A DNA stretch of 64,000 bases from Dermatophagoides farinae (lineage: Eukaryota; Arthropoda; Arachnida; Sarcoptiformes; Pyroglyphidae): the NCBI RefSeq assembly GCF_024713945.1, contig NC_134677.1:1925001-1989000 (forward strand), given 5' to 3'. The notes under the pieces are model-generated. The model made no database searches. It saw only the letters and a list, made by a program, of their open reading frames with translations, and was not told where the DNA came from. Of the stretch, positions 53,802 through 64,000 are shown in pieces. Every line of letters starts with the position of its first letter. The first letter of the stretch is position 1. The position numbers and the translations under genes were made by a program.

Positions 53802-54706
53802 CTGCTTCTATTATATTCATCGATATCCAATAATGATGGTGGTGGTGGTTGCAGTAATGGTGGTACCAATTTTAAATCCTCTTTCGTTACTGATGATGAT
53901 GATGCTATTGCTGGTTCTATTGCCGTTGTGGTTGTTGTTGTCGTTGCTGTTGTTGTTGTTGTTGAATTTAAATTATTATCAATAATAACATTATTTTGTA
54001 ATTGATAATTAATTATTGAATCTAATGATGTAATATGATAATTATTATTATTTTCTATAATTTGATGATTACTAATTATTGGTGTTAAATGATGATTTCC
54101 ATTCACAATCGATTCATGAGGATGATGATGATTATGATTATGATAATTATTATTAATGCCAACTAATGATGGATGATTTTGATGATGATCATAATAATAA
54201 TGACTATGATGATGATGATGATTATCTTCAGGTGTCATATTTGTCACTGTTGCATCAGGATGATAAATTAAATAGGAATTATTGTATGAAGGAATTTCAC
54301 GATGCATATAGACATCTTGTTGCCATTGTGGTTGATGATGATTTTGTTCATTATTTGAACAATAATCAGAAGGATTCCAATAAGATGTTGTAAGTTGTTG
54401 TTGTTGTTGCAATGGCTCAATAATTGCCGGTGTGGTTGATGATTGTTGACAATTTTCAACATCAATATTATTATTGGAAAATTGATTTTTATCATCCACA
54501 TTATCATTATTATCGGTATGAGATACAATATTTTGTTCAATAATTGTAGATTGGTCATTATTGTTGACCGATGCATTCATATGATCATTGTTTGATTGAT
54601 TATGATCAACTACTGTGGATTTTAAAATGGAAATTTCTTCCATTGATTTTGATGGTGATGATGAATCCGTTGTTGTTGTTGTTGATGATGATAATTGTTC
54701 CATCAT
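53802..54706 (-). CDS. Orphan 5' coding exon, partner gene unresolved
   Basis: An open frame of 301 codons plus two bases starts at ATG 54706 and ends at a good donor (AGCAG/GTATGTG) at 53802. Composition is like that of a developmental transcription factor: Ser/Thr runs, poly-Q, His/Tyr/Asn-rich blocks, poly-Thr and a Pro run (PPLLQPPPPSLLDIDEYNRS). I recognise no domain. It is on the same strand as, and upstream of, the NK2 homeobox gene. A candidate acceptor at 47205-47206 (exon from 47204) would join it in frame to the NK2 first exon via seven codons. It could equally be the first exon of another gene whose later exons I did not find. Low complexity means even its coding status is not certain. 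Confidence 0.5.
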
Positions 54707-56310
54707 TTTTTCAAAAAAAAAAAAAATTTTTCAACTTTCATTTAAAAAAAACAATAAAAAAAATATGAAAATCACACTTCAAGATCAAGGATTATAATCT
54801 GATTTCGATGAGGTGTCAATAGATTATTATTTCGATAGAATCCAGATTGATTGAGTGATTGATTTTATTGTTTTATTGATTGATTGATTGATGTTTATAA
54901 CACCAATATTTATAATGATGATGAAATTCAAGAGTGTATAACACTTCACCGTATGTTGACATCAAAAAAAAAAAAATTTTAAAATCAATACTATTATGAT
55001 GATGGAAATTTGCCGGAATCGTTCGTTTCAAGTTCAATGTCTTGTTGACATATCGTCATTCGAAAATTGTATGATTATCAGATAAAATAAAACAAAACAA
55101 AACAAAACAAGCAAAAAAAACGGATGTAATCACCTGGAAAACAACAACAATGTTTTTTGAAGAAGAAGAAAATTCCAAAAATTATTTCATTCGTCATGTA
55201 TGTGTGTGTGTTGATCATCAATTAACGGCAAAAAAGTTAATGATTTCCATCTAGAATGTACGATGATTTATTCAATTGGCAATGGCAATCGATAATCAAT
55301 TAACGATTATATGATTGGCATAGAGACTTAGTTTTTTTTGGATTTTTTTTATTATTATTGTTTCTAATATTTTTCACATTTTTTTTAAAGAAAAGAAAAT
55401 TTTCTTTATCACTAAAATATACACAAAATAGGTGTATCAATTATCGATTAAAATATCATCAAATAATATTATTGATGATGAGTTGGAATAATTGATTGAT
55501 TGATAATCAATGACAATAATAATCATGGATCCAGACAACAGATCGGTTTCTTCTCTAATAACAATTTTGATTAAAAAATTTTTTTATCTTCATTTTTTAT
55601 TGGATCAAAGTCAAAATAATCAGGTAGAATTTTTTTTTTTTGGTTTTCACTTATCAAAATAAAATCATCATCGTCTTACCTTTGATAACAATCATCAATC
55701 TCATCTTATTAAATGGAATTGGGTTTTGTTTCGATAATATTGTTGGCCCCATTCCATATGTTGGTAATTTTTGTTGTTGTTGTTGTTGATTAAGAATTTC
55801 GTTGTTGTTATTTTTTATTGATAATTTTCAAGAATTTCAGGTCAATTTAATTGGATTTTTCAAATTTCATTTTATTTTTTTGGTGAAATTTATTTTTGTT
55901 GTCTTCATTTTTTCTCTACGGCGTGGAGATTATTATCATTGTTTGTGTATTGAGAAAAAAAAACTAGATGAATCGATGGCGCCATCAAGACGACAATTAA
56001 TTTGTTGATAAAGAAAAAAAAAATAATAATTATAATTATAGTAACAACAACAACAACAACAATAACAATAACTTAATAATTTTTGATCATCATCTATTGA
56101 TCGATCATTCCATTCGTCAATTGATGTAAAAAAAAACTGCTGCCTCAGACATTGCATGTCAAGAAAAAAAAATTATACTTTTTTTTCTGGTTCGGCATCA
56201 ACCACAACCACAACAACAACAACAATGTATTGGTCGCCGATCATCGATCCCCTACATATCGATATCGATAACGATTATCAACCTTCGTTTAATATAAACT
56301 ATGTTGAATA

Positions 56311-56496
56311 ATGTGTGTGTGTGTGTGTGTGTATTGGTGATTTCACCATGGCTTCCATATCTCTCATTTTTTTTCGAAAAGAAAAAAAAATCAGTCAAAA
56401 TCAACATCTTGTCGATATTAAATATGTGTGTGTGTGTGTGTGTATCGACGTCCGTCAATATTTACACACAAAACGCACACACACACACACACACAG
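56311..56496. repeat. Cluster of two (GT)n and one facing (CA)n tract
   Basis: (GT)n at 56311-56332 and 56424-56443 are followed by (CA)n at 56473-56496. The last two are inverted with a 29-base gap, so a long stem is possible. Confidence 0.85.
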
Positions 56497-57430
56497 TGAT
56501 TAGAGAAAATTGGGCCCAAAAAAAAAAAAGAAAATCCATACAGACAGCCATCCAAAGCATCATAATTATTTTAATTTATTTTTGAAACAATTCATTTTTT
56601 CAAAGAATTTCTTTTTTGTAAAAATGAATTCTATATCACATGATTCTCGATTCATGATTCAATTGGCTTTTCTGTTGTTAAATAATAAATTTTCCAGAAT
56701 ATTTAAATCAAGACAAATGGTATAGTATAGCAGACAGTTTAGCATATTATTCCTAGCAACAACAACAGCAACAGCAACACCGACAACGACAACGACATAT
56801 GGTTTATGATTCCATCATGAAATACACAATAAATCTTCGTAACTGTTGATGTGTGCTGACCATTATTGTTGTCGTCATCATCGTCGATTGTTCTGGAAAC
56901 CTAGAGACGATGATGATGATGAAAAAAAATGTGAAACAAAAATGATGGGGGTGAGAGAGAGAGAGAGAGAGAGAGGAAGGAAAAAATAAATGATCAACAT
57001 TGGTGATGATCAACATCGACCAAATAATAATAAGTCTTGCCGCGTTTATCCAATCAATCAATCAATAATAATAATGAAAGAAAAAAAAACTGGACCGATA
57101 AGCTTCATCATCGTACTCTCGTCGTCGTGGTGGTTTATTGGTAAATATTGACTTGTGTGTGTGTGTGTGTGTGTATTGATTGAAATATCGACAATATATA
57201 ATGTCGTCATCATTTGCCTGTAATTTTTTTTCTTGTTGTTGCTCAGTTTGTGTGTGTGTGTGTATGTATATTATCTCGAAAAAAAATAAACTAAAATATC
57301 CATAGAGAACCTAGACCGATTTTATATTGATAAAATCCAAAATCCAATCAATCGATTGTTGATGTTGTTGCATATTTTGTTGTCGTAATGGTCGACTTTG
57401 GCTCGAATCGACTTGATTTCATTTTTTTCT

Positions 57431-57432
<2 letters not shown>

Positions 57433-57464
<32 letters not shown>
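57433..57464. repeat. (CT)n microsatellite
   Basis: About 16 uninterrupted CT units. Confidence 0.95.
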
Positions 57465-57468
<4 letters not shown>

Positions 57469-59300
57469 CTCCACACTTTTACTCTGTTGCTTCGCTGTTG
57501 TTTGCGATTTGTGTTCCAAACACAAACACAAACTTTGCCCTTCATCATTGGCAACAGAGACAGAGACAGATATAAAAAAAATAACATTGAAACCAAACCA
57601 GAGCAGTGAGAACAAAAAAAAAACGACTACAACAACAACCAGCGATTCATGACCAGATTTCAATATTATGGAAATTATTATTTAGTTAAATTAGCTATGA
57701 TGAATATGAATAAATTAAATCGAGTTTTTTTTCTCTTTCTCTTGATTTACCGATCATTATTATTATTATTATTATTACCGCAACTAGAAACAAATTTATT
57801 CGGGCGAACATAAATGACGATGAAAGGAATGAAAAATTTGTTTTTCGTTTTTCGCTCCATGTTAAATTGTCCTCACGTCAATTTTGGTTTTCAGTTTAAC
57901 TTTGGTCAAATTCGAGATGATGATGATGATGATGATAATAGGCAGAGTCAATTTTCCTAATTGAATATTAAAATGTCGAGTCAAAATGCTGTTGTATTTT
58001 GAGGTGGATGAAATGCCCAGAAAAAAACCAAAATGTGAATGGATCATTTAATTTTTGAAACGGTTTTTTTTTCTACTTTCCATTCACCATCATCGATGGA
58101 TAATCATCGATAATTGACTGGTCCAATTTTAATCGAGAGAGAGAGAGCGAGAGAGTAAAAACTCTTTTGAAATGTATGTTTGATGTATGCAGAAAAAAAA
58201 AATGAAATTTCCCAAACGGAAATTAAAAGTTTTGTTCATTGTTCATTACTACCACCATTTAGTGGATGAAAAAAAATGGATGACTACCAGGTGAGCAGAC
58301 CAAATTTTGATTTCCGTTCACGTGCTATGCGATTTTGCATAAAAAAAGTCAGACTTTTTTGGATTAAACTTACATTTATATATAAAAAGATTGACTAACT
58401 AATATTGATTTTCATTTTGTAATCATTATTATTATTATCATTTCATAACATTCATAGGGTTTATTTTTTTGTCTGTGTCTCGTGTTATATAGTGGCCATA
58501 TTTGCATTCAAAAATCATTAACCCTCACAGCATCGGGTCTTTTTATTTAAATAAAATTCATGTCGGCTAGAAGAATCATCATTTGTCACTAATCCGTTCT
58601 GTATCATGTGAATTCCTTGGATCATTAGTAGTGGGAAATCAAAAAAAAAAAAAAAAAAATTCAATCTACTGAAACCTAATATATGATGATGATAGCAATG
58701 AAAAAAACAAAAATCAATAATATTCGATGTTTATGATGATGACTAAGAATATATACACATTTTTATCGCCCAAAAAAAGGTGAATAACACACAGCCTTCG
58801 ATTTCTGTCTAAATGGGCCTATCAAGGCAACAATAACAACAACAACCACCACCACCACCACCACCAATTTGTCATGGTTCGTCTCAAATGAATGACCCAA
58901 TATAATATTGCTACTGTGTACACAACAAAGACACACAATTAACACTTGGGTTATTGTTGAAAACAGAAAAAAAACGTTTATTGTGTGTGTATGTGTGACA
59001 CATAATACAATCATTTTTTTTTGCTTATAAAAAGCCGGACAATTATATGTGATAGGTTTGTTGTTCTCATCATCGTTATCCTCCTCCTTCTCCTTCTTAT
59101 ACCCGGGCAAAAAAAAACAAACGCTCCGGTCTACGATTAAAAGCGATATATTCATAAATCACCATCATCATCATTGATAATCATTGAACATCGACATTTT
59201 GTAATTGTAATATGGTTGACATTTGAAGTGAAAATTATTCCAACAATATGAACATTGATCGTTATTATTATGAAAGTTAAATACTAAATTGAAGAGCTAA

Positions 59301-62300
59301 CAGCATCTGAGCATTGATCATCATCAACATGGTAAATTTCACGCCCGTAACGAATAAAATGTTTTGCAATGAATATTGGATCTGTGATCATTTTCTGTTA
59401 TCCTAATTTATTATCACTATTAGATTTTTAATGATGAGAATTGTAGAATAATCCAAAGTTGTTGTTGTTCAATAAAAATCATTTTGGAACGATTCTTTAT
59501 ATATGATGATTATGGTCGTTTTATAAGTCATGTGTGTGTGTGTGTGTGTTAAGAGGATTAGTCATGTTTTTATGGTCCTAGAAAAAAAACAAAATCCTAA
59601 TCTTTATAATCTTTCATGTTTTGATGGAAACACACACAGATACATATGTTTCATTAATGGATCAATTCAATAAATTCATAAATTCAATTTTTTTTTTCAT
59701 CCAGTGATTGAATGAATGAATGAATGGGGCGAAAAATGTTTCCGAAAACTATTTTCCGTAATTTTTTCGATTTTTTTATATTCGGGTGTTTCACACACAC
59801 ACACACACACACAAGGTTTCTTGTCATTGAAAGCTAATGAATCGATTTCGTGTTGTGAGTGTGTGTGTTTGATACATGGAAAATAAATTAGATTTCAATT
59901 TGAAAACAATCAGCTAGGCAGATAATAACAACAACGTATCTACTTTTGTGTGTGTGTGTTGGAACAAATCGGAAATTACGGTCGGTAAATAATGAACGGA
60001 TATGAATCAATGAAACAATTCATAGTGTGACGTTTTAGTAACGTTTCATTTATCGGAAATAAGATGTCAGAATTCAATAAGATCGATCGTTTTTTTTCAT
60101 TCTTCTCTCATTTTACCGTTAAAAAGTAAGGTAAAGTTTCAATCAGAGAAAGAGAAAAAAATCAATCGATTCGATAGATACCTAGATTACCTTAGTAATA
60201 GTGCTTAATAATTGAATTCAAGCACGCGATTCAGGAATATTTTTATTATTATTGTTGTTGTTGTTGTTGTTATTTTTGGGTTCAACCAAATGCCCAAATA
60301 TGCAGTGAATTACAAAAATGTTTTATAATTCAAGTCTTTTTTTTCGTGAAAATTCATCTTGTTTTCTAAACATTACATAACTCGCTCTCTTTTTATCTCA
60401 CCGAAAAAAAGTGGTGACCAATTTTCAAATTTCAAATTGCCAGTTAAAAATAAAAATCGATCGATTCCAATCACTAGAGCAAGAAGAAAAATTTCTTAAA
60501 GTCAATTGTGAATAAAGGTAAATTGAGAGAAAAAAGAAAACTAAAAATTCTTTCTTTTCTTGATCCAAAAAAAAACGATGAAAACCCCGATGAAAATGCC
60601 CTGAAGCTTTTAATGTTTTTTTCTGGCCATCACAAATGTGTCACTATAAAATTGTGAATATAAAAAGCAAAAAAGATCATTCATCCATGATGATATTTGG
60701 CACCGCGCAGTCTACTATGACCAACCAAAGACGAAAGGCCAACGACCAATCGATTGCTGCTGCTGCTGCTGCTGTTGTTGTTGTAGCAAATATACATAAC
60801 AACAACAATCGAAATACCAAACATACCAAAAAAAAGGAAAAATAACAGCAAAATATATAGGAGTGAGAATCATCACACAAATGACAATGAAAATGAAATG
60901 CAAGCATGATCGATATTTAAAAATTTCACCTGAGTTTTCAAACCATTCATTCTCATTCTTTTTCGAAACGTTAGAATCACCATCACCACCACCACCACCT
61001 TCACCTTTGGAATAAATATCAATATCAGGTTCTTTTTCTCTATATATATGACCCTATTGTATTATTTAATAGAATAGAAATGATCTAATTGAAGTGTAAT
61101 CGATATATTGAATCAGAAAGATTTTTCTTTTTTTTTCTTCTTTGATATATACGGTTAGATTTTTCTTTTTCATTCCATTGTTATTGGTATTTATATATCG
61201 ATACAGGTTCGAGAGTGTGCCAAGTGTCTCTCTCTCTCTCTCTTTTACTCACTCATTCAATGTAAATGATGGCCCGAAATAAAATTTTTGACTTTCGGTG
61301 TTTCATGTAGATTCACACTTCAAAATTTTTTTTTCTTGTTGTTGTCAATTTTCTCTTAATTCGCAGGTGTTCGATTCGATAATGTGTGTGTGTGTGTGTA
61401 TGCTGGTGTGCAATTTATCCTTAAATCAATAAAGAGAGAGAGAGAGAGTGAAAGAGAATTTCTTTCGTTTGCCGCACTTTTTTTTCCAACTTTCCACTTT
61501 TTATTTCTAATATTTATTTTTTAATAAGCGAATAATTTGTTAACGTATTCGGCTTTTTCTGGTTTTGGATTTTTGGTACTTTTTTCTTTCATTTACCTTT
61601 TTTTTCCTACAAGAAAAAAAATAACTAGAAGAAAGCAGAGAGCAGAAAAATTTATACCATATTATGTGTTTGTAGATCAACAAAAAGTATCCATTTAATT
61701 TGTTAGACATATTTATAACATGCTTTTGAGACTTTTTTTTCATTTTTTTTTCTAAAAAAGTTTGTGTTAATCCAGTTATTATTGGCAACAACTACTACTA
61801 CTAGAAAAGAATGAGAAATCCAATATATATTCTCTTTCTATTTTTGTGATTGTGGTGATTTGTGTTAATTTTTTTTTTGCCGACAAACATTGTCGGCAAA
61901 TAAATAAAAAAAAAATCTTTTTCATTGACTATGAAAATAAACAAGAAATACATATTTTTTTTCTTGTTTTGTAAATTTTTTTTTTTTTTTTTTTGACAAA
62001 TATGTTCAACATTAATAATCTGGTGGTCATTTGATAGAAAACGAAATAATCAATCGATCGATTGATAGATATTGAATCAAACAATAGCAAAAAAAAAACC
62101 TGTGTCCGAATATTGTATCGAATACAAATGTATTTCTGCGTGTGTGTGTGTGTGTGTGTGTTTGATTTCAGTTCATTGGATTTCTAGTTTCATTTTTTTT
62201 GTCACTTTATTTTGTATACGTGATCATAATACACAAGTAATGTATGAAAAAAAAACAATCAGCAGTAGAAAATTTCTAACTGTATGTAATTTGAATGATG

Positions 62301-64000
62301 ATGATTTTTTTTTGGATGTTTCAAAAGAAACAAGTGTCACAATCGTCACAATTGATTGTGTTGATGATGAAAATCAATTGACATTTTTTTTCGAAAGTTT
62401 TCTTTCATCTGATGTCAATGAATAATCAGTAACCAGAAGCAAAAAAAAATCATTCTATTTTCATTTTTAGATACAAATTGAAACAGAAAAAAGATAATGA
62501 TAATAAAGATGTCAAATCACGGTTATGGTCGAGTCAAATATGGCAAGCAGCAGCAGCAGCAGCAGCATACGGACCACATTCTTTGCCATGTTTTGGATCC
62601 CCTTTTTTGGGTTTTCACCCTGCTACGTTTTTTTTTGTTTTGTTTTGTTTTCCATACGGTTTTATATAATGATAATAGACACATATACTACCATTTTTAT
62701 ATATTTACACACACACACACACACACGTGAAACAATTGACAAGTTATGTGTTTTTGCACATGTATACTTAATCCCCATATATAACAATCATGATGATGAT
62801 GATGATGATGATGAGCTTGTCGCTTTATAAATGTAATAGTAGTTTATGAGTAACCGTTATACGCGATCATCAACATCAATAACTAAAGCTAAAAAAGTAA
62901 ATGATTCGGAATTCATAGTGGGTTCTTTACTTTTCTTTAGTTGTTGTTTCAGCAAAACAGCTGCGCAAATCGACTATGTTTTTTATTTTTTGAAACAAGA
63001 ATTTTTTTTTTATTTATTTATTCTATACAAATATTTTGTTCATTTAATGTGAATGCTGTTGTTGATTTTGAAATTAATATTTTTTTTTTTGCCAGATCCA
63101 AAATGATTCACAAATCAAATGAAAGTATTATGATCAAGTTCCTGTTGTTGTCGTTGTTATTGTTGTTGGTTGGTTGTTTATTTTTCTTCTTCTCTCTCTC
63201 TGTCTTTTTCCGTTTTTGTGCATATATGTAAGAATCGATTCTGTACACGCAAGATTGAATGAATAAACTACTAAATGATTAGATTGTATTTTTGTATTTG
63301 TGTGAGTATGTGTGTGTGTGTGTGTGTTTGTTAGGTATCATTAATCATAATAAAAAAAGGGTATATTATCCACACACACACACACACCCGAAATAATATC
63401 CGTATGCATGATACGGTTAATATTAATGATAACGATGATGATGGGTGGTGGTGGTGGTGGTAGTGATGGTATATTTTCTTCAAAATTACCAAACAAACAA
63501 ATAAACATAGAACAGTGACGAAATTTATATAAACACGCGTTCATCGCATCATCAACACACACACACACACATGGATGATTTGTATTTTTCATTCATTTCT
63601 CGTATTTGATGATTTTATTATTATTATGCAAACACACACACACACACATACAAAGATTGGAATTGACATCAAAGGTTTATTCAAATTTCAATAAACACAA
63701 AATCAAATGTGATTTACGATTGTTGTTGTTATTGGTGGCGGTTGTATTTGTGGAAAAAAAAATGAAAAGGAAACATAATGTTCAGATAAATGGTTCTCGA
63801 GGCGATTAAAAAAATTTTTTTTTTCACTCCAATAACAGTTTTTACATCCATTGTAATGATGGAAAAGAAAAACTTCATGAAAACTTTACTGATATCGATA
63901 TTGAATAATAAACTGAAAATGATCATTTTTTTTTTGATCATTAAAAAAAAAGTTGATGATCATCAATTTGTGTGTCATTTGTTCCCAAGAAAAAAAAAGA
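59301..64000. other. Upstream desert, last part
   Basis: No gene supported. Contents: GCT tract near 60757-60776, (GA)n near 61433-61449, a perfect 11-bp-arm hairpin at 61876-61900, CAG tract near 62549-62567, (CA)n 62707-62726, (GAT)n 62791-62813, and several (GT)n/(CA)n tracts to the end of the window. Confidence 0.4.
61876..61900. repeat. Perfect hairpin, 11-bp arms, 3-base loop
   Basis: TTTGCCGACAA / TTGTCGGCAAA around ACA. The arms hold a GC-rich core in AT-rich DNA, with poly-T before and poly-A after that partly extend the pairing. No gene ends or starts nearby. Confidence 0.95.

Larger units (their letters stand above)
54707..59300. other. Upstream desert, first part
   Basis: No gene supported. 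Repeats: (GT)n 56311-56332 and 56424-56443, facing (CA)n 56473-56496, (GA)n 56952-56974, (GT)n about 57154-57175, (CT)n 57433-57464, and an ACC-rich tract near 58841-58866. If the orphan exon is a true first exon, its promoter lies just above 54707. Confidence 0.4.

Noticed and set aside
60636-60907. Overlapping frames on both strands with poly-Ala or poly-Gln
   Set aside because: They are translations of a GCT/CAG tract with no domain, no conserved start context and no exon partners.

Overview
The window looks like a strongly AT-rich arthropod nuclear genome. Laminin, RalGAP-alpha and NK2-homeobox genes show it is an animal. Introns are very short (most 55-142 bp, GT-AG), CPSF3 and UBE2D have uninterrupted CDSs, and the non-coding DNA is full of (GT/CA)n, (GAT/ATC)n, (GTT/AAC)n and poly-A/T runs. 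The best guess is an astigmatid (dust- or scab-mite-like) mite. That is inference from gene structure and base composition; no search was run.

Layout. (1) 0.8-10.2 kb, + strand: an 11-exon laminin alpha chain of the alpha1/2 (wing blister) type. It is complete from the signal peptide through LN, LE and two L4 domains, the coiled coil and LG1-LG3, but it stops in the LG3-LG4 linker, so LG4-LG5 are absent. One extra base in exon 7 breaks the frame just before LG1. (2) 11.3-12.8 kb: mobile-element remains: a decayed Helitron Rep N-terminal fragment on the minus strand, a second broken ORF with a hairpin and A-rich tail, and a TATA-containing block. (3) 13.3-13.8 kb, - strand: a UBE2D/effete ubiquitin-conjugating enzyme with a one-piece CDS. 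(4) 13.8-19.5 kb: no convincing gene. (5) 19.5-20.2 kb, +: a small single-pass membrane protein of unknown function. (6) 20.6-22.8 kb, +: CPSF3 (CPSF73, the pre-mRNA 3'-end endonuclease) with no intron in its CDS. (7) 22.97-30.69 kb, -: RalGAP-alpha in eight exons, convergent with CPSF3, with only 142 bp between stop codons. (8) 30.7-44.2 kb: a gene desert rich in microsatellites. (9) 44.2-47.2 kb, -: an NK2-class homeobox gene (vnd/Nkx2-2 type) with TN motif, split homeodomain and a diverged NK2-specific motif. A 301-codon orphan exon on the same strand at 53.8-54.7 kb could be its far upstream exon or belong to another gene. (10) 54.7-64 kb: another desert.

The genes do not form a functional system. 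They are ordinary housekeeping genes (ubiquitin conjugation, mRNA 3' processing, Ral signalling), one basement-membrane gene and one developmental regulator lying between long non-coding stretches, as is common for developmental transcription-factor loci. The points most worth checking are the truncated laminin alpha with paired loss of the LG3 cysteines, the single-base frameshift, the Helitron relic, the orphan exon, and several strong inverted repeats.
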